Both the position numbers and the translations under genes were made by a program. 29,129 nucleotides of DNA from JACOWB01 sp964373665. Lineage in GTDB: Archaea > Aenigmatarchaeota > Aenigmatarchaeia > CG10238-14 > SCSR01. Positions 1-6,510 of this stretch are shown piece by piece. The stretch's first letter is position 1. Each line of letters begins with the position of its first letter. Location of the stretch: the NCBI GenBank assembly GCA_964373665.1, contig CAYJVM010000011.1:1-29129 (forward strand), in the 5' to 3' direction. A model generated the notes under the pieces. The model saw only the letters and a list, made by a program, of their open reading frames with translations, searched no databases and was not told the DNA's origin.

Positions 1-103
1 CTACAATGTATATAGGGAAACCAGTCGGTTAATTATAAGTTTTCTACAAGGCTAAAGGATAAATACTTGAAAGCAAATCCGCAACACTTTTAAAGATTTT
101 AAT

Positions 104-892
104 TTACGGATATTTGTAGCTCAAAACCAAATTTCCTTGTCCGTCTCTCAAGAACAGAGTATCGCCGTCGTTATTCCAGACGCCCATCCGGCTGTTCCAA
201 TACAAATCACTTGAGTTATCTGTGCCTTTGCCGGAATGCAGAGTGAATTCAGACTCCTTGTCCAAAACAAAACTGCCTAAAGTATAGGTGTTCCTGCCTT
301 CGTCCTTTACAGTCCATCCTCTCAATTCAACAGCCTCATCGCAGACATTTCTGAAGGTGGCATACTCGTCATTTAGATTCTCATTGTCGTTTCCCTCCGC
401 ATTATAGTTCATGAATATAACTTCGATGCAGCTCCTTTCGGCTGATGACCATATGCCGACCTTATTTTTCTTGGCGCCCAGTTCCGCATCACTGAACTCA
501 TCGTAATACTTGCTGCCTTGAGGCATAAGATAGACGGACGCATACCCTTCCTTAACCATCTGCAGGTTGACAAACTCGTCGCCGACGAAGACGAACCTCA
601 ACAGCCTCCCGTACCTGTCCTTATCATCATCGCCCTTCTCCATGGTGATTTGCTTTCCTTCCACAAGCTCAACCATCCTGTCCTTGGCCTCCTGGTAGTA
701 GAAATTGTTTTTCTCTGGAGAATTGATTCCCAGTATTCTGACTCTATCGCCGTTCTCCAACTCCAATGTGTCTCCATCGACAACTCTTGCGACGACAGCG
801 CTTTCCTTGCTCTGGCTCAGAGATGTGTACTGCGTAACGCATCCCGCCGCAAAAACCAATGACACGACAACCAAAGCTGCAATGTATCTCAT
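104..892 (-). CDS. Secreted thermonuclease-like lipoprotein with lamin-tail domain
   Basis: The 262-residue protein starts with a signal peptide ending in a lipobox (AAGC, Cys18), so it is probably a lipid-anchored exported protein. Residues about 33-150 form a staphylococcal-nuclease (SNase) domain: VVDGDTL (Asp41), RILG (Arg52), NSPE (Glu60) and RYGR (Arg96) match the Ca-binding and catalytic positions D21, R35, E43 and R87 of the Staphylococcus enzyme. The second metal ligand (D40) is Asn57 here. Residues about 155-262 look like a lamin-tail/LTD beta domain (FRNVCDEAVELRGWTV, GDTLFLRDGQG), which is often fused to secreted nucleases. Likely role: extracellular nucleic-acid degradation, possibly nucleotide scavenging. 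The ATG start directly precedes the signal peptide. It is transcribed away from the window edge, downstream of the small zinc-ribbon gene. Domain calls are firm; substrate and role are inferred. Confidence 0.9.
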   Translation of the reverse strand: MRYIAALVVVSLVFAAGCVTQYTSLSQSKESAVVARVVDGDTLELENGDRVRILGINSPEKNNFYYQEAKDRMVELVEGKQITMEKGDDDKDRYGRLLRFVFVGDEFVNLQMVKEGYASVYLMPQGSKYYDEFSDAELGAKKNKVGIWSSAERSCIEVIFMNYNAEGNDNENLNDEYATFRNVCDEAVELRGWTVKDEGRNTYTLGSFVLDKESEFTLHSGKGTDNSSDLYWNSRMGVWNNDGDTLFLRDGQGNLVLSYKYP

Positions 893-918
893 AATGAAAA
901 TTACGCCTATGTTATAAA

Positions 919-1152
919 CTAGCTTGCCACTCCACCCCTATCCACCTTCACGCCCCCTTTGAAGGCTTCCATATCCTCCTTGCCATACTCCTCTATAGCG
1001 TCTGAGAGAGTCTTGTTTCCCAATTTCTCTGAACATGAGCGGCATACTGTCACAGCCTTGTACGTGTCCTCGTCTCCAGCAGAAAAAACCGTCGCTTTCT
1101 TTTTGCAAATCGTGCATTTTCCCTCGAAAGTTGCAGAAATTTTTATCTTCAT
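919..1152 (-). CDS. Small zinc-ribbon protein
   Basis: A 77-residue protein with two CxxC knuckles, CTIC at 14-17 and CRSC at 37-40, spaced as in a four-cysteine zinc ribbon. Lysine-rich beta segments lie between them and a short acidic helix follows (DAIEEYGKEDMEAF). No membrane segment or signal peptide is visible. I do not recognise a named family; small zinc ribbons of this kind are common in archaea and can bind nucleic acid or protein. It ends 27 nt before the thermonuclease gene on the same strand, so the two could be co-transcribed. A near-perfect inverted repeat at 1185-1204 lies upstream. Confidence 0.75.
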   Translation of the reverse strand: MKIKISATFEGKCTICKKKATVFSAGDEDTYKAVTVCRSCSEKLGNKTLSDAIEEYGKEDMEAFKGGVKVDRGGVAS

Positions 1153-1184
1153 CTCAATTTATTCGGTTTTTCTAGGATAAATTC

Positions 1185-1204
1185 TTTCGGGAATTTTCCG
1201 GAAA
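1185..1204. promoter_or_regulatory. Inverted repeat in the upstream region, possible operator
   Basis: TTTCGGGAA and TTCCGGAAA flank a 2-nt centre and pair at 8 of 9 positions. The repeat lies 33 nt upstream of the zinc-ribbon start codon and about 40 nt before the TATA-like box of the tiny plus-strand unit at 1243-1250. Such symmetry is typical of a dimeric regulator site, but no regulator is identified, and a chance palindrome in AT-rich DNA remains possible. Confidence 0.35.
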
Positions 1205-1242
1205 AAATTTGATAACTTTATATGTAAAAAAATGAAAATACT

Positions 1243-1333
1243 TTTATAAAAAGAGGTGTGAAAATTGGCAGCTAAAGCAAAGAAAAGACGACGATAATTT
1301 CATACGAATCAGAATTGTTTTTTTCTTTTTTAT
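1243..1333 (+). other. Tiny transcription unit with a 10-codon basic peptide ORF
   Basis: A TATA-like box (TTTATAAA, 1243-1250) is followed by a TTG-initiated reading frame at 1265-1297 encoding MAAKAKKRRR, and then by a T-rich run at 1316-1331 that could terminate a plus-strand transcript. A GAGGTG purine stretch lies just before the TTG. The unit could be a very short basic peptide or a small RNA. Predicted TSS (about 1270) and the TTG do not agree exactly, and the T-run overlaps the end of the converging gene, so this is only a candidate. Confidence 0.3.
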
Positions 1334-1740
1334 ATTCTGAATTCATACCACCTTACCTTCTTTCTTTCAACAAGTTCTTTGATTTTTCCTTGATTTCTTT
1401 TCAAAGAACTTTTCCCTGACTTGACCTCGCAGAAAATAATTTCCTTCGGACTCCCTTCTGAATTCCCGTGGAATATAACAAAATCTATCGGGTCTCCCAT
1501 CCATCTTACATCATGCGGATCGTAGGAAAATCTGTCAAGAAACGGCACCAGTTTTTCCAGAGTTTTCCCGGAGATGGTCCTCGCGCTTCTCATGATGGCG
1601 TCCTCCCTAATTCGCCTTTCTTCTGCATCAATCCATTCTTTCACTCTTCTCTCGAACTTGAACCTCCATTCCAAATTCTTGTAAAGGAGATATGCCATAA
1701 CTAGGCCAAGAAGTATTACTGCAATTTCCAAGAATGCCAT
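1330..1740 (-). CDS. Membrane-anchored Holliday junction resolvase-like endonuclease
   Basis: The 136-residue protein has an N-terminal membrane helix (about 3-20), a charged coiled segment (25-60) and a C-terminal PD-(D/E)XK nuclease-like core. The core shows GDPIDFVIF (Asp86 in the metal-binding position) and IIFCEVKSG (Glu105-Val-Lys107, the ExK part), followed by a basic helix (SSLKRNQGKIKELV). This layout matches archaeal 'Holliday junction resolvase-related' proteins (Endonuc_Holl family). The family has a predicted structure-specific nuclease fold, and the membrane helix makes a role in ordinary recombination uncertain. It is divergent from the DedA-like gene at 1782, with 41 nt between them. 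Fold assignment is good; activity is unproven. Confidence 0.8.
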   Translation of the reverse strand: MAFLEIAVILLGLVMAYLLYKNLEWRFKFERRVKEWIDAEERRIREDAIMRSARTISGKTLEKLVPFLDRFSYDPHDVRWMGDPIDFVIFHGNSEGSPKEIIFCEVKSGKSSLKRNQGKIKELVERKKVRWYEFRI

Positions 1741-1781
1741 CCACTCGCCTTTTAATACTTTAACTTTATTATTAGAAATCT

Positions 1782-2408
1782 ATGGCCTTAGCTGAGATCA
1801 CTTCGATGATAACACTTTTTGCTGATCAACTTACCCAGATAGTGGCGTCGATAGGATACCCCGGCATCTTTATTCTGATGGCGATGGAGAGCGCAACACT
1901 TCCAGTACCAAGCGAGATTGTGATGCCGTTTGCGGGGTACCTTGCGGCCGAGGGTACTTTCAACCTGTGGGCCGTGACTCTTGTCGGTTCGTTTGCGAAC
2001 TTGGCCGGCTCCCTGCTGGCGTATGCGGTCGGCTTTTACTTTGGAAGGGGATTCATCTCCAAGTACGGCAAGTATTTTCTTTTGAAGGAAAGGTTCCTTG
2101 CAATGTCTGAGGAATGGTTCAAGAAATACGGTGAAAAGGCTGTCTTCTTCAGCAGGATGCTCCCTGTCGTCAGGACTTTTATTTCCCTGCCGGCCGGCAT
2201 CGGGAAAATGAATCTGCCCAAATTCATCTTCTACACATTCGTTGGGTCGGTCCCGTGGAATTTTGCGCTGACATACTCGGGCTTTTGGCTGCGTGAGAAC
2301 TGGCAAATGATCCTGGAATATTCACACTGGATAAGTCTGACCGTCGTCATCACAATATTCGGAATTCTAATTCTTTGGTTCATTAAGAAGAGAAAGTCAC
2401 TTTACTAG
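1782..2408 (+). CDS. DedA family membrane protein
   Basis: A 208-residue polytopic protein of the DedA/VTT (SNARE-associated) family, which includes scramblase-like and undecaprenyl-phosphate translocases in bacteria. Characteristic motifs are MESATLPVPSE at about 35-45 (re-entrant loop with acidic residue), the FYFGRGFISKYGKYF helix, and FSRMLPVVRTFISLPAG at about 125-141 with the conserved arginines. Several hydrophobic helices cover the length and the tail is basic (IKKRKSLY). A TATA-like TTTAATAC sits about 27 nt upstream of the ATG, suggesting a leaderless transcript. The last 12 nt overlap the converging DUF2391-like gene. A second VTT protein lies at 3142. The substrate in this archaeon is unknown; polyprenyl lipid transport linked to surface glycan synthesis is a plausible inference. 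Confidence 0.92.
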   Translation: MALAEITSMITLFADQLTQIVASIGYPGIFILMAMESATLPVPSEIVMPFAGYLAAEGTFNLWAVTLVGSFANLAGSLLAYAVGFYFGRGFISKYGKYFLLKERFLAMSEEWFKKYGEKAVFFSRMLPVVRTFISLPAGIGKMNLPKFIFYTFVGSVPWNFALTYSGFWLRENWQMILEYSHWISLTVVITIFGILILWFIKKRKSLY

Positions 2409-2936
2409 GTCCACTGCAGCACCGCCGATTGAGGCAGGAAGAGTGATCAGCGCAGTTCTCTTGATTGCTACGGCTGTTTCAACATCCCACGGCGCCTTGT
2501 CGACAATGGAAAGAAGCAGACCTACTGTGACGAATGAAACAAAATAAGTCACCACAAGTCTTCTTGTGAACTGTTTCATCACAAGCTTTCCTTCGAAAGT
2601 TATCTTATGGTAGCGTGTGTAAAACAAAAGCATCGACAATGCGAAGAGATTGAATATTATAAGGCCGATGATGTTGGGTACCGGAAGCTGTGCTCCCATA
2701 TCCCAGACTTCCTGCGCAAACAAGAATGGAGACGCCAGAACTATCGACCCTATGAAAATTTGGGCGATGTCACGTATATCGAACTTGAGATAAATAGGCT
2801 GCAATGTGGCGACAATCTGCCCGCCTTTCTCCATTAGTGTCTTGATTTGGAACAATCCATGTGGGGTTTTCGCTATATTCTCTTCGATTTTAATGATTTC
2901 ATGCGGCTGTTGAATCTTTTTCTTTCTTCTAGGCAT
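2397..2936 (-). CDS. DUF2391-like integral membrane protein
   Basis: A 179-residue protein with a basic, hydrophilic N-terminus (MPRRKKKIQQPHE) and about four predicted membrane helices (around 58-75, 88-106, 128-146 and 160-178). The run AQIFIGSIVLASPFLFAQEVW and the C-terminal ALITLPASIGGAAVDL resemble the DUF2391 (TIGR02587) family of membrane proteins of unknown function. Its 3' end overlaps the convergent DedA gene by 12 nt. No catalytic motif is visible. The family call is from remembered pattern and is moderately sure. Confidence 0.7.
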   Translation of the reverse strand: MPRRKKKIQQPHEIIKIEENIAKTPHGLFQIKTLMEKGGQIVATLQPIYLKFDIRDIAQIFIGSIVLASPFLFAQEVWDMGAQLPVPNIIGLIIFNLFALSMLLFYTRYHKITFEGKLVMKQFTRRLVVTYFVSFVTVGLLLSIVDKAPWDVETAVAIKRTALITLPASIGGAAVDLVK

Positions 2937-2987
2937 GTTAATGCAAAATAGTTTTCTAGAATATATTGCCGGATTTTAGTTAAATAA

Positions 2988-3112
2988 TAGTCCCGCCAGG
3001 ATTCGAACCTGGGTCACGAGGGTTCTTCCTTCATCTTTTATCAGAGCTTTGCAAGTCCAAAGCCTCGTATCTTACCAGAGTTTGACTCTCTTGGCCACTA
3101 GACGACGGGACT
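2988..3112 (-). tRNA. tRNA-Gln(TTG) with anticodon intron and D-loop insertion
   Basis: Read on the minus strand, acceptor AGTCCCG (3106-3112) pairs with CGGGACT (2989-2995) and is followed by discriminator A. The T-arm is CCAGG-TTCGAAT-CCTGG. The anticodon stem CGAGG (3063-3067) pairs with CCTCG (3017-3021), and the loop CTTTGG...C gives anticodon TTG. A 34-nt insert (3023-3056) sits at the canonical 37/38 position. Its start can pair with the anticodon (GCTTTG with CAAAGC), as expected for a bulge-helix-bulge intron. A second insert of 19 nt (3073-3091) lies between the D-loop (AGTGGCCA) and the 3' D-stem (AGAT) and forms its own hairpin. Removing both leaves a 72-nt tRNA. No CCA is encoded. 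The minus-strand TATA-like ATTTAAAT at 3136-3143 is correctly placed as promoter. Confidence 0.93.
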
Positions 3113-3143
3113 AATATATGTAGATTGCAATAGTGATTTAAAT
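3112..3143. promoter_or_regulatory. Interlocked divergent promoters of tRNA-Gln and the VTT gene
   Basis: The TATA-like ATTTAAAT (3136-3143) is centred about 27 nt upstream of the tRNA-Gln 5' end on the minus strand, and it overlaps the ATG of the plus-strand gene at 3142. Conversely, TAATATAT (3112-3119) lies about 27 nt upstream of that ATG and abuts the first tRNA base. Each promoter therefore sits on the start of the other transcript, implying competition. The assignments rest on archaeal TATA spacing only. Confidence 0.55.
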
Positions 3144-3651
3144 GGTGTCTATCGAATCTTTCATTAACCTCATAAGCGGGGGTAACATTTTTATAAGCTA
3201 TATAGCCATCTTCCTGGCTAGCTTTGTGGGCAGCTCCACTTTCTTTGTTCCCATCATACCGCTTCCATCTTATGTTCCGATATTTTTCGGGGTGGCGGAG
3301 GGACTGCATCCGCTCAGTGTCGGGCTTGTTGCAGGGGCTGGCTCTGCACTGGGAGACGTTATCGGCTATCTTATAGGGCTCGGCAGCAGCGCGGCGATAG
3401 AGACGATAAGACACAAGACGCCAAAGTTTCTGAAAAAGTTTGAAAAGTTTTATTCAAAGATAGGTTTTTGGACTGTACTTACATTCGCGTTTTTGCCTTT
3501 TCCATTTGACATCGTAGGCGCGATGAGCGGCGCATCGAAATATGATTTCAAAAAATTCCTTGTTGCTCTCTTGATAGCAAGGACTGCAAGGTCGCTGCTG
3601 CTGGCTTATACCGGCTTGTGGATAGTCTCGTTGTTCACCAGTTTGTTTTAA
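3142..3651 (+). CDS. VTT (DedA-like) domain membrane protein
   Basis: A 169-residue polytopic protein with the VTT/SNARE-associated fold, shorter than the DedA protein at 1782. Helices cover about 15-50, 55-82, 110-130 and 140-165. The motif region FLASFVGSSTFFVPIIPLPS corresponds to the re-entrant loop, and VGLVAGAGSALGDVIGYLIG is a typical second element. TFAFLPFPFDIVGAMSGA is the equivalent of the FSR-PVVR segment but without its arginines, as in the YqaA-like branch. The ATG lies about 27 nt after a TATA-like box, so the message is probably leaderless. The peptidyl-tRNA hydrolase gene follows within 10 nt. Function is inferred as lipid-related membrane transport; substrate unknown. Confidence 0.85.
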   Translation: MVSIESFINLISGGNIFISYIAIFLASFVGSSTFFVPIIPLPSYVPIFFGVAEGLHPLSVGLVAGAGSALGDVIGYLIGLGSSAAIETIRHKTPKFLKKFEKFYSKIGFWTVLTFAFLPFPFDIVGAMSGASKYDFKKFLVALLIARTARSLLLAYTGLWIVSLFTSLF

Positions 3652-3660
3652 GTGAATCCA

Positions 3661-4002
3661 ATGTACAAGCAAGTTATCATAGTGAGGAAGGACATTAAAC
3701 TTGGCGTGGGGAAGGCGGCTTCGCAGGCGGCGCACGCGGCTGTGGGATCGATGAAATTGGCTGATCTTGAAGATGTGGCAAGATGGGAGAAGGAAGGGAG
3801 TAAGAAAGTTGTGCTTAAAGTGAAGAGTGTTGAGGAATTGAAATCGATTCAGGAGAAGCTAAAGAAGAATAGGATACCGCATTTCTTGGTGAAAGACGCC
3901 GGATTGACGCAGCTGAAGAAAGGCATTGTGACTGCATTGGGCATAGGGCCGATTGAGGAGAAGAAGATTGACAGGATAACGGGCAAGCTTAAGCTACTTT
4001 AA
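3661..4002 (+). CDS. pth2: Peptidyl-tRNA hydrolase Pth2
   Basis: A 113-residue archaeal/eukaryal-type peptidyl-tRNA hydrolase, which cleaves the ester bond of peptidyl-tRNA released from stalled ribosomes. The family pattern is complete: MYKQVIIVRKDIKLGVGKAA at the N-terminus with the conserved Lys and Gly residues, SQAAHAAVGSM (His in the active-site helix), the KKVVLKVKSVEEL strand-helix, and the C-terminal LVKDAGLTQLKKGIVTALGIGP with the conserved D-A-G-T/L-Q block. The length is normal for Pth2. I prefer ATG 3661 over the GTG at 3652, because the family begins directly with M-Y-K-Q. It directly follows the VTT gene and converges on the thioredoxin-like gene with a 9-nt overlap. Confidence 0.96.
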   Translation: MYKQVIIVRKDIKLGVGKAASQAAHAAVGSMKLADLEDVARWEKEGSKKVVLKVKSVEELKSIQEKLKKNRIPHFLVKDAGLTQLKKGIVTALGIGPIEEKKIDRITGKLKLL

Positions 4003-4635
4003 CTGGGTCGCATCCCGTAAAGATTCCAAACTCTGGAAGCCAGTTAAAGTAGTGTTGGAGTTTATTACCAATGTCGGCGAATCTTCGATGCCGTATATCT
4101 TCTTGATCAGCTTGACGGAATTGTTGTCCTTGTCCATCACATAAAAATTGAAAACGAAAACTTTTCCTATGTTTTCCTCCCTGAGTTTAGTGAGGACGAA
4201 ACCCTGCCTTATCGAGTCGTCATCGTCCCCGTAAAAGAACAATATAGTCACCAACCCAGGATCACATTCCCTGTATTTCTCCACGCTTATCCAATACTGT
4301 ATCTCGTTCAAAAAATATCTATTCTTCAGAAGATTGTAGCCATCTCCTGTTATCAGCCCCTTGTTTTCAAAATCTTCCAGCTCGTTGCCCAGATTCTCGA
4401 CTTGATTCGTAATGTCGACCAGATAAGGCTGTATGACTGCACAGTCCTTTATTGACAGTTTGTTTATTATCTCATTTGTAATCACAAAATCTTCTATCTG
4501 GGAAGTTAGCTTGAGGGAATCCTTTTCTATCAGTTGTTTTTTTAAAGAGTCCAAGTTCATGCCGATGGAAACTCCAACTCCGAAAATCACTAGAACTATC
4601 AGACCAACGTACAAATAATGTCTTCTGCCGAACAT
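3994..4635 (-). CDS. Membrane-anchored thioredoxin-fold protein lacking CxxC
   Basis: A 213-residue protein with one N-terminal membrane helix (about 7-26), an alpha-helical region rich in Asn/Glu (30-120) and a C-terminal thioredoxin-like segment. The thioredoxin features are strand LVTILFFYGDDDDSIRQGF, strand VFVFNFYVMD, helix KLIKKIYGI and the cis-proline signature SPTLVIN. The place where the redox CxxC should be reads GDDDDS, so it cannot act as a classical dithiol oxidoreductase. It lies 3 nt downstream of the glycosyltransferase, the last gene of that operon. The protein may be a chaperone or binding version of the fold. Fold call is moderate; role unknown. Confidence 0.7.
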   Translation of the reverse strand: MFGRRHYLYVGLIVLVIFGVGVSIGMNLDSLKKQLIEKDSLKLTSQIEDFVITNEIINKLSIKDCAVIQPYLVDITNQVENLGNELEDFENKGLITGDGYNLLKNRYFLNEIQYWISVEKYRECDPGLVTILFFYGDDDDSIRQGFVLTKLREENIGKVFVFNFYVMDKDNNSVKLIKKIYGIEDSPTLVINSNTTLTGFQSLESLRDATQLK

Positions 4636-4638
4636 ACT

Positions 4639-5877
4639 TTACCATTTCGTTTTTATACCTAATATTTCATACAGTATGCAAAAAATCCAGACTAGGCCGA
4701 GAAACGGGTAGTATAACACTATGGTCAGCGTGGACATGAAAATGTTTTTCCAACTCTCGTTCGCAAGATTGTGCGCAAATGCTATAAGCATCATGGCAAG
4801 GAAAACCGTTATTGCTATAGGAAAGTACCCGACATAGTTAAAGTTTAGGAGAATTGATTGCATGGTTAGCGCAAAACTCATAGGCGGTATTGCAAAGCCG
4901 ACAGCACTGAAGTACAGGTAAGACATATGCAAGAACTCGTACAAGGAATAGAGCAACATTGAGAAACCCGCAGGTACTAGGACGTATACCGTAAGAAGCA
5001 CTATCGAGAGCTGGTAAATTCCGAGGTTCTTGTATTTCGGGTTGAAAAGCATGTGCCTGTACTTCCAAAGGTTCTGAAGCATCCCCCGATTCCATCTTAG
5101 CCTCTGGTTGAACAATCCTTTGATGTCTGTAGGGACTATGGTGTACGAGAAAGCATCAGCGACAGTCCTTATATTGTGGCCTTTGTCCCTAAGACGGAGA
5201 CCTATTTCCAAGTCTTCCGTGAGGTTGTTTTCGTCAAAGCCACCAAGGCTTTTTACCAGATTTTTGTTGTATAATGAAATCGCTCCGGGGGTGACAAAAT
5301 TCGTCTCCATGCTGTCCATTAACTTTCTTGCAAGGATTGCCATTAGGTATTCTATCTTCTGGAACCTTTCAATAAGGGACTTGGTGCTGTGAGGTTTTAT
5401 GGCGGATACTACTGCACCTACGTCATTATGAGTGTAGGACAGGACAATTTTGGTTATTGTGTCCTTCTCTACTAACGTATCTGCGTCCATGACACCGAAA
5501 ATCTCGCCGGTCGCATGCTTCAACGCATTGTTCAATGCGGCTCCTTTTCCTCTGTTGGACTGGTTTATTACTTTTATATCACTGCGCTTTTCGAAGCTCC
5601 TGAGCACGTCCAAAGTATTGTCTGTGGAGCCATCGTCGACAACTATTATTTCCAACTTGTTTTTGGGATAGTCTGACTTCATCAGGCTGTTTATGGAGAT
5701 CTCCACGTTCTTCCCTTCGTTGTATGCAGGTATGGCAATCGACACTTTCGGATGGCTTTCCAGCTTGCCGTAGGATTCTTTGAGTCTGTGTCTGTCTTTA
5801 AAGTATACAAGCAGCCAGACTAGAGAAATGTATGTGCTTATCATCGCCAATATCCAGACTATAAGATTCAGCTGCAT
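4639..5877 (-). CDS. Processive GT2 glycosyltransferase, polysaccharide synthase-like
   Basis: A 412-residue membrane glycosyltransferase of family 2, resembling PgaC/IcaA and hyaluronan synthases. An N-terminal helix (about 5-25) precedes the GT-A domain. The domain shows IAIPAYNEG, VVDDGSTDN (DDGS at about 81-84), VMDADTLV (DxD at 131-133, metal/nucleotide binding), NLTEDLEIG (TED, catalytic base, 220-222) and QRLRWNRG (Q-x-x-R-W, 258-262), which marks processive synthases. Three to four C-terminal helices follow and would form the export channel. The ATG at 5877 is preferred over the TTG at 5886. It is flanked by an anchored protein and, two genes upstream, a polysaccharide deacetylase, the pair found in poly-N-acetylglucosamine loci. 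The polymer is inferred, not seen. Confidence 0.93.
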   Translation of the reverse strand: MQLNLIVWILAMISTYISLVWLLVYFKDRHRLKESYGKLESHPKVSIAIPAYNEGKNVEISINSLMKSDYPKNKLEIIVVDDGSTDNTLDVLRSFEKRSDIKVINQSNRGKGAALNNALKHATGEIFGVMDADTLVEKDTITKIVLSYTHNDVGAVVSAIKPHSTKSLIERFQKIEYLMAILARKLMDSMETNFVTPGAISLYNKNLVKSLGGFDENNLTEDLEIGLRLRDKGHNIRTVADAFSYTIVPTDIKGLFNQRLRWNRGMLQNLWKYRHMLFNPKYKNLGIYQLSIVLLTVYVLVPAGFSMLLYSLYEFLHMSYLYFSAVGFAIPPMSFALTMQSILLNFNYVGYFPIAITVFLAMMLIAFAHNLANESWKNIFMSTLTIVLYYPFLGLVWIFCILYEILGIKTKW

Positions 5878-5908
5878 AATTATCAAATGGTGTTTACATT
5901 AAAAGACA

Positions 5909-6469
5909 TCATACCGTGATGTTCAAGGACGCCATCAGGAATTTTATTGTTGCCCTGTCAAAGTCTTCTCGAGTCGTGCCCTTTACGTATACCACGTTGT
6001 CGATCATTCTCACTTCGGTGGTATCTGCGAGGGTTGGCGGAACTAGGACTATGACCAATGTGCCGTCTGCTTGGGTTACATTGTCCAAGGATTCGAGTTG
6101 TATCTGCTCGAATTCGTTGAACCAGTTGAAATTTGGATTTCTGTATGCCACATCCAGCTTGTACCTTATTTCGAATGCATTGACAGCCACCAGGCCGTTG
6201 TCCAAAGAAGACTCGGAACTGTTGACGTAGGCTATGCTGATTTTGGTTATATCGGGGTCCCATACTTTGTTCAATATTGCATTTTCATCGGGGTACACTT
6301 GGATTTTTTGAGCTAATCTCAAGTCGTCTCTGAAAACTAACTCTGCACCATAGAAATCATAGCGTGTTATCGGTTGGAGCTCTGTGAAATAGTATACCGC
6401 TCCCACTATGCCGAATGCCACCACTAGAGAAGCTACGGTCAGCAATAAAAATTTCTGTTTCCTGCCCAT
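5909..6469 (-). CDS. Membrane-anchored protein of unknown function in polysaccharide operon
   Basis: A 186-residue protein with one N-terminal membrane helix (about 7-28) after MGRKQK and an extracellular alpha/beta domain. I do not recognise the family. Visible features are acidic and aromatic segments (NPNFNWFNEFEQIQLES), a strand ALVIVLVPPTL-like stretch and a C-terminal helix (REDFDRATIKFLMASLNI). A TATA-like TTTTTATAC lies about 27 nt upstream of the ATG, so it may have its own leaderless transcript. It lies between the deacetylase and the glycosyltransferase on the same strand with gaps of 41 and 31 nt. A role as accessory factor of the polysaccharide machinery is inferred from context alone. 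Confidence 0.75.
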   Translation of the reverse strand: MGRKQKFLLLTVASLVVAFGIVGAVYYFTELQPITRYDFYGAELVFRDDLRLAQKIQVYPDENAILNKVWDPDITKISIAYVNSSESSLDNGLVAVNAFEIRYKLDVAYRNPNFNWFNEFEQIQLESLDNVTQADGTLVIVLVPPTLADTTEVRMIDNVVYVKGTTREDFDRATIKFLMASLNITV

Positions 6470-6510
6470 AGGATTAAGTTTAACCAGTAAAGTATAAAAA
6501 CGTGTCTGGG

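Noticed and set aside
518..862. Open frame on the plus strand opposite the thermonuclease
   Set aside because: It has no recognisable domain or promoter and lies wholly opposite a well-supported gene; other antisense frames in the window were dismissed for the same reason.
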